Shown here piece by piece: positions 1-12,300 of a stretch of 64,000 nt of DNA. The notes beneath the pieces are model-generated. The model did not search any database. It was not told the origin of the DNA and saw only the letters and a program-made list of their open reading frames with translations. The translations under genes were made by a program, and so were the position numbers. The DNA comes from Rhizophagus irregularis (Eukaryota; Glomeromycota; Glomeromycetes; Glomerales; Glomeraceae): positions 2,232,001 through 2,296,000 of the forward strand of contig NC_089455.1 in NCBI RefSeq assembly GCF_026210795.1. Direction: 5' to 3'. The stretch's first letter is position 1; each line of letters opens with the position of its first letter.

Positions 1-53
1 ACTAATTACATTATATTGTACTATATTAATTTACTATATATCCTATTTTTTCA

Positions 54-878
54 TTAATTATTTGATTTCTTAACTAATAAATTTGTATAAAAATCTGAAA
101 TATTCTGAGAAGACCATCCTTTTTTTAAAAGTTGGTATTCAATTATTTCTCTAACTTCTTTTTTACCTTCTTCTCTACCTTCTTCTATAGCAGTTATAAT
201 TTCATCATTACGATCTAAAATTGCCATCATAGTATTTTCATAATTTTTAACATCTGCTAAATTCCAATTATATATTTCTAGAATTTTATAAGCTGCTTGA
301 ATTTCATTAGGTGCATTTTTTGGAAGTTCATTTTTATTGCCAGCTTCTTTTAATAAATATATCCAATAATCCTCAGGAGTTTTAAGTTGTTTATTACATT
401 TATCAAATTTTGGAAGTTCAATAAATGCATATGAAATATTTGGTAAAAAACATTTATTTGTTTTCTCTTCACAATTGGAATAATAGCTAATATATTTAAT
501 TTCTTTAGGAAAAATTTTATGATTTAAAATAGTTAATAGAATTTTTGGTTTTAGTTCTAAATAATCTACATTTTGAAGTTGATTAGAATAAGTACTATGT
601 GAAATATAATGCTCCAACCTCTGAATAAATATGCTGAATCTTTTGTTTTGCATTTCAACAATATATCTATATCCACTTTTATCATAGCAAGAAACATTTA
701 AAATAGATTTTGTAGAATTTTGAGGTAATAATTTAACTTCTTCAATTATATTATTACCTTTTCGTCTTAATATTGAGTTTAAAAAACTTAATAAAAGTGG
801 TTTATTTTGTTCTATAGCAAAAATCTTTCTGAAAGCTACATCATTATTAGGATTAAAAAAACGTCTATAAACAAACAT
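54..878 (-). CDS. Rpn-family PD-(D/E)XK nuclease / putative transposase-like protein
   Basis: A single-exon 274-residue protein that resembles the bacterial Rpn (recombination-promoting nuclease/putative transposase, PDDEXK_2) family. The family's opening block is visible: FFNPNNDVAFRKIF at residues 7-20, then a LLLSFLNSIL helix at 28-37, then the core beta-hairpin ending in VEMQNK around residue 75. Family members are PD-(D/E)XK nucleases usually found in bacteria and in intracellular symbionts. In the core the expected Asp (family pattern ILDV) reads ILNV, with Asn at residue 61, while Glu75 and Gln77 of the ExQ motif are kept, so catalysis may be lost. The C-terminus has a charged helix (EEGREEGKKEVREIIEYQLL) typical of the family. 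The start is the first ATG. I see no terminal repeats around it. Transfer from a bacterial endosymbiont is an inference only. Confidence 0.75.
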   Translation of the reverse strand: MFVYRRFFNPNNDVAFRKIFAIEQNKPLLLSFLNSILRRKGNNIIEEVKLLPQNSTKSILNVSCYDKSGYRYIVEMQNKRFSIFIQRLEHYISHSTYSNQLQNVDYLELKPKILLTILNHKIFPKEIKYISYYSNCEEKTNKCFLPNISYAFIELPKFDKCNKQLKTPEDYWIYLLKEAGNKNELPKNAPNEIQAAYKILEIYNWNLADVKNYENTMMAILDRNDEIITAIEEGREEGKKEVREIIEYQLLKKGWSSQNISDFYTNLLVKKSNN

Positions 879-1507
879 TAAATTTCTTAATTGATCAAAT
901 CTTGTTTTACAAATTTTTTGTTTAGTCAGTGGAAGTATTGCTATTTTGAATATTTTGTTTGAGAGAAAGAATTTTGTTAAAGTATTAAAAACAGACGTAC
1001 TGCAGTTTAATGAAAAGATTAAATAAAAAAATAAAAAAAAAAGATGAAAAAAAAATTTACTATTTAATATTTAATAATACCTAAAAAGGAAAGTAATTAT
1101 TATGCATATGATTAAAATATCTTATTTAGGGGTAAGGTAAATATTATTATTAAAGCAATATTAGCTAATATATGTCACAACCTTTATATAATGCTTTATT
1201 ATACACTTATTTTCATATTTATATAACTGGATTAGATCAAATATACTTACTTTTAATAACAATATTTTCAGGATTTTTAAAATTTTTTTATTTATTTACT
1301 TTATAATTTCAGATATAAATGAAGTTTAAATAATGCTTATAAAATAGAATAAAAATAACTACTATATAGTTATTAGAATATTCTTTAAATATATTTAATG
1401 AATCAGTTTTTTATATAGTTGTATTTTATAAAATTTTTCTATATAATCATTATATAAAAAACCCTCTTTTTAATTACAGTATAATAATTATATTTTGGGG
1501 TTTTTAT
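879..1507. other. AT-rich spacer between the Rpn-like gene and the hAT element
   Basis: Mostly A/T with short homopolymers. I see no gene or RNA. It holds the upstream region of the Rpn-like gene. Its last 8 bases (1500-1507, GTTTTTAT) are the left target-site duplication of the hAT element. Confidence 0.5.
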
Positions 1508-3955
1508 TAGGGATGTTAACAGTTTATGATTGGATGGTTCGAACCGCAGTTTGATCATAGGACCGGTTTCAGTTCAGTTCAAACGTCAAACCAAACCGAG
1601 ACCGAACCGATAAACCCCAGGTTTAGTGAACCGGTTTTAGATCGGTTCGATTAACGGTTACGTGTATCTGCACGCGTAACTTTTTACAATAAAAGAATAA
1701 CGGATTTTACATTCTTACATTTTTTTATATCACCTTGCATTATTACAACTATGTCGGAGTTTTTGAAAACGACGATAATAATTTATCAGATGATTCTTCA
1801 AGATTCGATGACGAAAGAATTATAAATAAGAAATTGTCGGCAGATGTTTGGGAGTTTTTTCAAAAAATTCAAGATGAGGAAAGTTGGTTAATTACAAACT
1901 ATAAGTGTATTTTGTGTGCAAAACTTTATTCACCTGGTAATCCAACATCTACACTTCGACGTCATTTAACTAAAAAACATCCATCACATTATAAAAAACC
2001 TGAAACCCGCCAAACTACTTTACGTTTTAAACCTTACTCTCCATCAAAATCTAAACCTATCGCAGATTCTTTGGTTGATTTTGTTGCAACTGATTTGCAA
2101 CCTTTTACCATTGTTGAAAATCCTGAATTCAAATTATTAATTAATAAATTGAATCCCCACTATATTTTACGCTTGCATGACAAACCTTCCAAAGGAAAAA
2201 TTCATAGAAAATTATAAAATGAGAAAAAATGTGTTAATTAATGAAGTCTCACAAATTAACTCAAAAATCTCTCTTACTACTGATATTTGGACTTCAGAAA
2301 TCTCAAAAGATTGTTATCTTGGAGTAATAATGCATTATATTAACAACAATTGGGAATTAAAAAATCTCTTACTTGATTTAATTCCTGTAAATGGTTCTCA
2401 TACAGCTGGGTTAATTACTAGCAAGCTTTTACAAATTCTTGAAGAGTTTAGTATCAGTAATAATATTCTTGCATTAACTACAGACAATGGAAGCAACATG
2501 ATAGCATGTGGTAATCAACTAGCAACTGAATTAGATCAGGAGTTTAATAATATGGCTTTTACTCATTACAGATGTGCTGCACATATTATAAATTTAGCAG
2601 TAAAAGCAGGAATGAGTCATGTTGGAAATGAAATCAAAAAACTTCGTCAATTTGTTGTTAAAATCAAGAATTCACCATTATTTTTGGATAAATTATCAGA
2701 AATTTGTACCCTTAAAAAAGTTAAATTTCTTAAACCAATTTTAGATATAGACATTCGCTGGAATTCCACATATTTTATGATTAATAGACAAATCTTAATG
2801 CAGGGTGTTTCAGAATTACTTGCAACAACAAATGTTGAAGAACTTGGAGATTTATTTCCAACAATATCTGAATGGCGACATATTAAGGTATTTTTTATTT
2901 TATAAATTATTATTTATTTTATTTTATAATTATATATTTATTAATTATTATTTTTTTTTTACAGGAATTAGCAAAGGTATTAGAACCTATGTATGAAGCA
3001 ACCAATTTATTATCATCATCAAAAAATCCTACACAAGGTGATATAAGATTGGTTTTTAATGGAATGTTTAAAAAATTGGATCATTATCAAAGAGGAAATC
3101 ACCATACACAAAAGGCAATAGCATCAGCAATTTGTAATAAATTGAAAGCCTATTGGGACAAATATTTGAATCAATCTTCCATTACTTCTTCAATATTAGA
3201 TCCACGCTACAAAACCACATTATTTAGTCATAATGATATAACTGAAATTATTAGTAAATTACAAGAATTATATTTGTCATATTTACCCTTAAATAATCAA
3301 ACCATACCATCAGCACCAGCACGATCATCTCGTGATTATTTTCTTAATTTACTTAATCCAAATAATATTCGTCAAGAAGTATCGCATGATGAATTAGATC
3401 GATACTTAAATTCTCCAGTAGATAGTAATACAGGTTCTTTAATTTGGTGGAAAACTTATGAAAAGGATTACCCAGTACTATCTCAAATAGCTAAGGATTA
3501 TTTAACAATCCAAGCAACGTCGGTTCCATCAGAAAGGGCATTTTCAATTTCGGGATTAACTATTTCAAAAACTAGAAATAGGTTAGATCCTGAAACGGCA
3601 AGGGCAATTATATGCATGAAAAATTGGATATCAGAAAAAGAAAGAATGGAAAATTGAATCAATACTTGCAATATGTCTTTTTTTTTCCTTTTTTTTTACA
3701 TTATGTGAAATTTTGTTGGTAATTTTTTTTCTTATAATAAAAAATTTTTTGACGATATACGATATATTTAAATTCATGATCTGCATTACACAATTTTGTA
3801 TAAAATACTATAAATATCCGGTCTAAACTTCGGTCTAAACTTCAGTCCAAACTTCGGTTCAAACTCTGGTTCTAAACCTATAACGGTTCGGTTTTGTACT
3901 CAAACCACCAGTTTTTGGACCGAAAACCGGATGGACCGAACCGTTAACATCCCTA
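1508..3955 (+). mobile_element. hAT DNA transposon, complete ends with 8-bp target duplication
   Basis: The element has perfect 13-bp terminal inverted repeats, TAGGGATGTTAAC at 1508-1520 and GTTAACATCCCTA at 3943-3955. It is flanked by an identical 8-bp duplication GTTTTTAT (1500-1507 and 3956-3963), the length expected for hAT. The subterminal 150-200 bp at both ends are packed with short GGTTCG/CGAACC-type and GGTTT/AAACC motifs in both orientations, as in hAT transposase-binding regions; these ends are far more GC-rich than the surroundings. It encodes a BED-finger transposase on the + strand. The identical target duplication and perfect TIRs imply a fairly recent insertion. Confidence 0.95.
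1735..3657 (+). pseudogene. hAT transposase (BED finger, RNase H-like core, hAT C-terminal dimerisation), frameshifted
   Basis: Three reading-frame blocks make one hAT transposase. Block 1 (about 1735-2180) carries a BED zinc finger (YKCILCAKLY...LRRHLTKKHPSHY). Block 2 (about 2177-2887) carries the catalytic core start (SLTTDIWTS, LTTDNGSNM, YRCAAHIINLAVK). A 77-bp GT-AG intron at 2888-2964 joins block 2 in frame to block 3 (2965-3657), which ends with the hAT dimerisation domain (ATSVPSERAFSISG). Blocks 1 and 2 differ by one frame around 2165-2180, where NPHYILRLHDK should probably continue as the block-2 frame, so a one-base indel is likely. Block 1 also lacks an in-frame ATG; the nearby ATG at 1751 is in another frame. 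The copy is therefore probably non-functional as it stands, though very young. Confidence 0.9.
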
Positions 3956-4378
3956 GTTTTTATTATATAATTATTTTTACTACAGTTCAGTTAAAATGAT
4001 TTTGAATCAATTAAGTTCATTGTTTACTTATTTTGTATCATTAAAACTTACATAATGGTTTATAATAACGATAATGAACTAATCACATTATGCCATATAT
4101 ATATATATATCAGTCACCATGATAAAGAATATATTAAGAAATCAATTAATTTGACTTATCCCCAGGCCAAAATTTAATAATTGTTGTACCAATATTGTAA
4201 ACAAATTAATTATTTATAATATATACTTTTAGTATTATATAGAATATTTTGTTTATTAAATATCCGATATCCGCGAGTACTGATTGTATCTCAAATTTAC
4301 AATATTTTACAAAAATTACAATTGATATTTTTACCCAATGAATAATTTAATTCTAAAATTTCCCACCACTCTAAAAAT
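3956..4378. other. AT-rich spacer
   Basis: It holds the right hAT target duplication (3956-3963), a short (AT)n run near 4098-4111, and the 3' flank of the SH3-EH gene. I see no gene. Confidence 0.4.
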
Positions 4379-6611
4379 TTAATTATTTAATAGTTCATGA
4401 GGTAATTTATTGGGAACAGGATGACCTTTTAATCGCTCATCAATTAAAAACATTCCTACACAAAATTCATTCCTTGACAATCGACCATCCTCATCATCGT
4501 CAAGAAGATTCCTGTAATAAAATTTAAAATTTAATTAAAAGAAATAACCAAAGCAGGAAAAACAATTAATAATCATTACCATATTTTAAATAGTGTCTTG
4601 TTATCTAAACGACTTCTTAAATAAATTTCTTTGACAACGGCACCTAATGTGTTTTTTAATAAAATAAATTTCTCAATGATATTTTACGAAATTACTAATT
4701 AATATAATATTATAAAAAAGTTACCATCAATATAACCATCATCATCTTTATTTGCATTATATATAATTTCATATCGTTTTTTTACGTCGGACGGAATACC
4801 TTTGGATAAATCATTTTCTATACCAACAGTACAGTAATAAACATATTAATTTTTTATATATTCGAAAAAAATTATTTCATTGTTAGTAAAAACTTCTTAC
4901 CACCGAAAGGGTTATTATGTGATGTAGGTCTACGAGGAATTTTAATATCATTATTTCTTGTAGGCAAAGGTGGCCGCGCTTTAGGAGATATTTGATCATT
5001 TATAATGTTATTACTTCGAGATGGTGCTAGCGGTTTCGATGTTGATTTGTTTTGAATTTCATTCATATTCTTGTCAAAAGTTTCACCAACTTTCTTTTTT
5101 GCTTGATCGTTAGCAATATTTTGAGCCTCCTTTTCAACTTTGTTAAACAGTGCATTTTGACCAGGAATCTTTTTATTACCATATTTAGAACGATTCAAGT
5201 CATCTTCATAATTTGAAATAAAAAAAAATTTAATATTGACTTCATTGAAAATATTAATATATTATAATCTCAATTTACCTTTCAGTTGAGCAATACCAAC
5301 TGATACACCTTGTTTAGCTGTTTCACCAGCAACATCTTGAACATCCGACCTTGCTTTTGTAGTAGCCTTAGTCAAATAAGAATTTGACTGTAAAAAAAAA
5401 AAGCTCTGATCAAAATGGTGTTATATGATAAAAAAGAACAGTCATAACCCAACAAGAATTTATAAATAAGGTGGATTATAATTCACTTACATTATTTGAT
5501 GACGGTCTAGGAGGAGTTGGTGGAGGCGCATCGTTATTTGAATTCACACTTGAAATTGAAGGTACATTTGATTGCCTTCTTGGTGGTAAAGGAGGTTTCT
5601 TATCCGTTGCTTCAAAATTCGTACTTAAAGGCCTAGAAGGTAAAAGTGGAGCCAATTTTCCTGGTTTGGGAGCAATTGGAAGAATATTCGTGGGTTTTAA
5701 TGGAGTTATTGGTTTTATTGAGTTTTGTGATGGTAAAGGAGTTGATTCTTTAGATTCTTTAGGTTCTTTAGCATTTCGTTCCAACATCGATTTCATTTTA
5801 ACAACAGAAATTGATGGAGTTGACACTTCATGTTCTTGCTCAACCAAATTGGATCCGACAGATCTTGTTGATGTTTCAGTGTTTGCAGGATAAATTTTTG
5901 GTTTTGGTTTTATTATCGGGGGCGCTTTTTGAGGTTTTAAATTATTATTATTATTATTATTTGACTGTTCAAAGATAGCAAATTTAGCAGCCGAAAGTTT
6001 TTTTGGTTCAGGAAGTGTCTCAGTTATACCTAAAAAAATAATAATTATAATAATAAAAAAAAAAATGGTAAGAAATAAAGAAAAATTTAAAGGAATTATG
6101 TAAAGTACGTATGTATGTATTATTATATGTATGTACAATATGTATGTATATACCAGAATTGTTGACAGGATCATCTGAGGATTTTTTATTAAATGAGGGT
6201 GTACTATTTTCAATAACACCATTAGTATCGTTAGATAATTTTCGTGGAGGAAGTTTTGGAGGAGGTTTTAATTGTTTCTATAAAGAATTTCCATTCACAA
6301 ATTATGATCACTTAAAAATTAAAACAGTAAATAAAGTTAGTATCAATTACATACCTCTTCCACTTCAAAAAATTCGACATAATTATCAGGGAATAAACCA
6401 CGAATTTTTGAACCTTCTAAAGTACCTTCAAACCAGCCTTTGTCAGTCGATTCAACAACTGTAATAAAAATTTAAGTTGAATAATATATAAATAAAGTAA
6501 AAAAATCATTATAATGAACTTACTATCCACAATAATCGCATTCTCTTTAAAAGACAATTCTTGATCATCGTCCGCAGCACAATCAAAGATAGCTCTTGCT
6601 TTTAATACCAT
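4379..6611 (-). CDS. SH3 - proline-rich - EH domain protein (endocytic/actin adaptor)
   Basis: I read nine exons: 6611-6524, 6458-6355, 6277-6154, 6029-5491, 5387-5279, 5203-4901, 4817-4725, 4643-4580, 4511-4379. They sum to 518 residues with every junction in frame. Residues 1-60 are an SH3 domain (ARAIFDCAADDDQELSF; KGWFEGTL; GLFPDNYVEFF). The middle is rich in PPLPPR, PPPTPPRP and PPLPTR motifs, which are SH3 ligands. The last 95 residues form an EPS15-homology domain (IPSDVKKRYEIIY, the Ca-loop-like DDDEDGRLSRNEF, then GHPVPNKLP). EH domains bind NPF motifs; one NPFGG is present in the protein just before its own EH domain. The role is inferred as an endocytosis or actin-patch scaffold. 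The order SH3 then EH is the reverse of intersectins. The exact orthologue is not recognised. Confidence 0.88.
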
Positions 6612-7211
6612 ATTTTTATCAAAAGGGATGTTAAGAAAAGAAGGGAAAGTGTAAAAATTTTAAAATTTAAAAATTGGCAAATTGATCCTTTTTTATGTGG
6701 CTCTTTTTTATACCAATTTATTTTTAGTGTTATCTAACGTTTTACGGCATTAGGATGGGAGATAAAATTACCAAATCTAGATACATTTATCTTGGAAGGA
6801 CTATTTATAAATTCTAACTGAGTTGTTCATTAATTCAATAAATATATAAATATATATAAATTCAAAAAAAAAAATTATCGTAATGAGTGCTTTGCATGGT
6901 AATTAATAAGTTAAACAAGTTAAAATTTAATTTAGTATAAATTTTTAGGAGTCTAAAATCTTCCAATAAATATACTTATATATCAACAATATATCGGGTA
7001 ATTAAGGTATATTAAGATCAAGTCATAAAAATAATGTATTAAAAAAACAAATATATAAGCAGTAACATTATTAATTAATAATTAAAAAAGAGGTAATCCA
7101 CTAACAGACTCAGACTCCTTTAAAAATAAGTAACACAACTTATTTTTTACGCGTTAGATCCAACCATTAGTTTTAATCGGATAATATCCGACGGAAAGCC
7201 ACTTTTTTTTT

Positions 7212-7309
7212 CCCAAATGGATAAATTTGGTAAATTTAATATTTTCCCTCCTTTTCTCTCACAAGAATGATTTTCCAAATGAATAAATTTGGTAAATTTA
7301 ATAATTTCC
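7212..7309. repeat. 36-bp imperfect direct duplication
   Basis: The block CCAAATGGATAAATTTGGTA at 7213 onward recurs as CCAAATGAATAAATTTGGTA at 7275. The similarity continues through AATTTAAT for about 36 bp in each copy, with a few mismatches. Confidence 0.7.
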
Positions 7310-8971
7310 TTTTTCTCAAGGTTATACATAATTATTTCTTTCATTTCGATTTAAAATTTACAAATTCTTTCATATTCATATGCGTGTGTGTTATCAGTAA
7401 ATAATTTTCTGCAAAAGAATCGGAAAATAGATATTTGATTGTAACTTCCGAAGGATTGTGGAGCAAACTTTAAGAAGTATCACTAATTATATATATAACA
7501 TATTTACATATTCTCTCAGGTAAAAAGTTAAAGAACTTACATAATCGGGTGATACATAATTACATCCTAAAAAACCCGTGGTGAATATGATTCGACAAAA
7601 AAACTTTAAATCGCGTTATGTTACGAAGGGTTTAAATGCAAAATATATCGATAAGAAAAAGAAAAGTGGTAAATTGGCGTATTTATAAATATTCACGGAA
7701 TAATATATGGTACGTTGATTTGACGCCGACTTTTTTTTTCGAACAGAAAATCGCGATTTATTATTAAATTTCATATAATTTTTTGCCAAATTACTAATTA
7801 GGGACATAAATATCAAACAATTATTTTTAAACGTATGAGATGATAGATAATCAAACAGATCATATGATATCCATATTGTCTTTACCAAATAAGGAAAATA
7901 TTCTGACTCTGGAATTTAAAACTCAGAGAAATTTTTAATCAAGTTAGTTAACTTAAGTATGACAATATTCTAGATTATAAGATTATTTTAGATGTCAAAA
8001 AAAACCTAATTTCATCAACTGTAAGAATGACTCTGCCATTGCGGTAATTATTGTAATCATTTTTTTTTTCCGCAGTCTAAATCTTTTTTAACGAAGCCAA
8101 CCCTTTTTACCATGATTCTACCAAAAATAGAATATTCGATTAGACGTAAATTAATAATACGATTAATTGTTGTGAAATGTGGTTTGTGCGTAAAAAAACT
8201 ATTAATGATAAAGTTATTTCTTCTCTTTCACATTATTCCTTTAATGTACTAAGAATTAATGTACAAAGAATTAGTTTCAAAAAGATCTAGAAGTTTTTTT
8301 TTGTGTATGTTATAATATATATAATAATATAATTATGATAAAATATATTTAATATTGTAAATAATAAAAAATACATTTGAAATTTATAAATTATAAATGA
8401 AATATTAAAAAAATGTATTTTAATATATTTTAAATATTCTAATTTATCAGATATTTCTTCTTTTTTTGTTTAAGAAACCATTTTTCGATCTTTAATAATG
8501 ATACCATCTTGTATCTATTAATTTGTTTACACAAGAAACTGGAAATGCCAACGAATTACCAAATAAAGTCAAAAAAAATATCTGCAATTTTTTCTTCCAT
8601 ATTGTTTCTTGTTTGATTCGCATGCTTTTTTCTTTTTTTAAAAAAAAGTTTGGTTCTGGTTCTTTTTTCTTTTTTAAAAAATAAAATAAAAAAAAATTTT
8701 TTTTAATATATTCAAAATGATTTTACTTTTTTAAGAAAAAAAATTTTTATGAATAACGGATAATAACAACAATAGATTCTTTAGATTGTTTCTGTGGAAT
8801 ATTTTTTTTTTTTCGAACAAAAAAGAAAAAAAATTCTAAACCCCAAATTTTTTTATTTTAAACTAAAAATGTTAATAAAATAAAAAATTTTTTACGCTAT
8901 ACCATTTGAATCAAGGGGGCTTTCGAGTTATCAGTAGTACCAGAACGGTCACAATGTACTTTTTTTTATAT

Positions 8972-9051
8972 ATATTATTATTATTATATTATCTTATTAT
9001 TATTATTATCAGTTTATTTAATTTATTATTATTATTATTATTATTATTATA
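8972..9051. repeat. (ATT)n microsatellite
   Basis: Interrupted ATT/TTA trinucleotide runs precede 15-20-base poly-T tracts upstream of the zinc-finger gene. Confidence 0.85.
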
Positions 9052-9339
9052 ATATAAAAAAATTTTTTTTTTTTTTTTTTTACACTTTTTTTTTTTTTTA
9101 ATCTCTTTATATACCCATTTCTGTTCATTTTTTTATTATTAGGGTTTTTTTTTTTAGTTGGGTCAATCAATTAATTCAAAGTAAACACACTAACTATTGC
9201 TTTCTCATTATAATAAAAAAAATTTTTTTTTTTTTTTTCCTAATTATTATATTATTATTATTATCCATGAAAAAAAAATTTTTCGTTGTTCGGTTGACAG
9301 ATTATAAAAAAAAAAATTAATTTTAATATTTTCATATAA

Positions 9340-12300
9340 ATGGAATCTCAAAATTTCGAATATGCTCGAATGTCACCGACAACGATGACAACTAATCCAA
9401 ATATTACTCCTTCAACGAATAATAATACTTTAAGTGGTTTAAATCTTACTACTACTACACAACAATCATCTATAAATTCTACATTAGATTCATTGCAAAA
9501 CCCTACTGCTCCTTTATTACTTATAGACACTTCACATCAACAGTCACAAGTTGTCATAGACACAACAACTACGACTTTACCTGCACAACCTCAATTAACA
9601 ACCGAAAATACTACTCCTGTGTCTATAAATGATCCTACCGCTCAAGATTTGGCTACTATGCAACATGTTTTAGTTATGAACGCTGTTAACACTGTTACTT
9701 CCACTACAAATAATTTAGACACAACTGATTCATCTCAATTATCAATAAATCAAATAAATTCAATAGATCCTAATGTTTCAATACCTCCTTCTTTGATTGA
9801 TCCTACAAAAGTTATAGATCATCAGGTACTAGTAACTCAACAAGATCAACGACCTCAATTAACTTTAACTGTTCCTACTACTCAAGTTATTATTCCTCCT
9901 CCTCCTAATCAAGTTGTGCTTCCTTCAAATCAGGTTATAATCACTAATCCTACTCAAGATCATATATTAAATCAGGCTATATTAGATCAAGTTAATAGAG
10001 AAATAATATCTACCATACCAATTCCTGTAACTTCTAATACTTCATTAATAGATTTAAATAGACAACAACAACAATTAGATCAAGCAAATGCTGTAAGTAC
10101 TTTAGCAAATGCTCAAGCTGTTCAAGCTGCTCAAGTCGTTCAAGCTGCTCAAGTAGCTCAAGCTCAAGCTCAAGCTGCTCAAGTTCAAGCTCAGGTTCAA
10201 GCTCAAGTTCAAGCTCTTGAGATGCAAGCTATGATGCAAGTTATGGCCGAACAACAACAAAAACAACCTCAAGATCAACATAATCCTATTAATATGGATG
10301 TCCAACCAAATCATATTATTATAGAAAATGGTCCTGCTTCTACTGCTGCTGCTGTTCATGCTCAAGTAGAAGCTCAAGTACAAGCTGCTCAAGTTGCTGT
10401 TGCTGTAGCTGCTCAAGCTCAAGCTGAAGCTCAAGTTCAAGCTCAAGTTCAAGCTCAAGTTCAAGCTCAAGCTCAAGCTCAAGTTCAAGCTGCTAAGGCT
10501 GAAGCTGCCGCTGCTGCTGTAGCAGTAGCTCAAGCTCAAGCTCAAGCTCAAACTCAAACTCAAACTCAAACTGATTCCGAACATGCTCAAGCTCAAATAC
10601 AAGCTGCTCAAGCTGCTCAAGTCGCGGCTGAAGTTGCTGTGGCTAAAGCTCAAGCAGATGCTGAGCAAGTTAATGCGCAGGTACAAGCTAAAGCTGTTCA
10701 AGCTGCTGCTATGGCCGCTGCCGTTCAACAAGTAGCTAATGCCGCTGTGGCTCAAGCTGCTGCTGCTGGTGCTCAAGCTCAAGTTCAAGTGGCTCAAGCT
10801 GCTCAAGTGGCTCAAGTGGCTCAAGTGATGACTAATCCTCAAATTCAATCTAGTTCCGCTGATCCTGAACAACCTTCCGTGGTCGTGATGATTGATAACC
10901 CTGGTACGACTAATCAAATTTCCCAAATTTCTACAACTGCTGTACAAGCCGTAGTCAGTAATGGCCCTATTCAACTTGTGGAATCTTTGGCTAATGCTCA
11001 AATTGTTGAATCAATGACTAATACTCGATTAGAAGAACAAAATAGGCGTTTACGTATGGAAATCGTAAATAATAATCAATTGGCCGCTGATATATCTAAT
11101 GCTGCGATAAGCACTCAAGCTGATCCTACTAGCAATATACCGGTTTCTAGCAAATGTCAAACTCCTATAAATAATTTGTTGAGTTCAGCTCCAATTACTC
11201 CAGTTACTCCAATTACTCCAGTTACTCCAATAGCTGCTCCAATAGCTGCTCCAACAGCTCCAATAGTTACAATGGCTACAATGGCTTCAATGACTTCAAT
11301 GACTTCAATGACTTCAATAGCTCCAATTACTCCAATTGTTCCATCCGTTGCCCCTAATTGGAATACTACTAATAGTCCCATAAGCATTAATCCCACAAAC
11401 ATTAATTCCACAAGTATTAATCCCACGACTATTAATCCCACTAGTATTGTGGTTCCAAATGTTACTCCAATACATTTAATTAATGTAGGTGGTGAACATA
11501 ACACAGTAGTAGTAGATGCAAATCTTTTAAATAATAATAATGCACCACAACAGACACAAACATTAACTTTTGTTAGCGAAAATCCACAATTGGGTATGCA
11601 ATCATCGCAAAAATCGGTTGTTGAAGTCGTGAAGTCTGAAATGCCTTTACAGCATCAACAATCTCAACAGTCTCAACAGGACCAACAATCACATAAACTT
11701 AATAATTCTTTAGATTCAGAAACACAAGATTCACAAATAAATGAACAGGCTTCTGGAAAATTGTCACACCTAAATTTGAGTGAGAAACAATCTGGTTCAA
11801 AAGATTCCGAGAAAAAAGATCATAATATTTCTCAAGAGTCAATTGATTTAGCGGCTCAGGAAAATGTTGATGCTATTAAAAATTATAATCAATCTAGAAA
11901 AAATTCTACAAATGGTTTATATTATTCTCAACTTATTAACGGAGATAATGATTTGGGTGGAGTTGAATCATCAAAATCTATTGATCCATTAAATTGGTCA
12001 TCCATTTCTTTTGAAGATATGTCATTAGAGAAACTTTATGCTCAGTTAGCACAATATGAACATCCTAATATGACAAGAGATCAATTAATTGCAAGATTAA
12101 AATATTATGAGCAACGTGAAAGGAATCCAAAGAATCGTATTCCTGATTCAAAAGGTCATAATAAACGTGCACGTCCCTCTGATTCAAGAAGATCGAGTAT
12201 GGATTCTGATGGTAGTGGTGTGTTAATAATATTTTTTTTAATGAAAAAGATTATTGAAATTGAGTGTGTATGGACATATTTGAATATGCATATTAATTAA

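Larger units (their letters stand above)
6612..9339. other. Long divergent intergenic region, very AT-rich
   Basis: This 2.7 kb lies between two divergently transcribed genes. It contains a 36-bp imperfect direct repeat (7212-7247 and 7274-7309), a dense stretch of poly-T/poly-A runs (about 8560-9340) and an (ATT)n microsatellite. Short open frames at 7147-7344 and 7616-7888 show no recognisable protein character. It probably holds promoter and long leader sequence for the zinc-finger gene. Confidence 0.5.

Noticed and set aside
1540-1560. GGTTCGAACC motif resembling a tRNA T-arm
   Set aside because: No cloverleaf around it; it is one of many GGTTCG motifs in the subterminal region of the hAT element.
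5471-5893. Gly/Phe-rich plus-strand open frame
   Set aside because: Antisense shadow of the proline-rich exon of the SH3-EH gene.
10102-11001. Long minus-strand open frame of Leu/Ser repeats
   Set aside because: It is the antisense shadow of the Ala/Gln repeat tract in the zinc-finger gene; no independent start context or domain.
11157-11504. Minus-strand hydrophobic open frame (Val/Ile/Gly-rich)
   Set aside because: Antisense shadow of the Thr-Pro-Ile repeats in the same exon.
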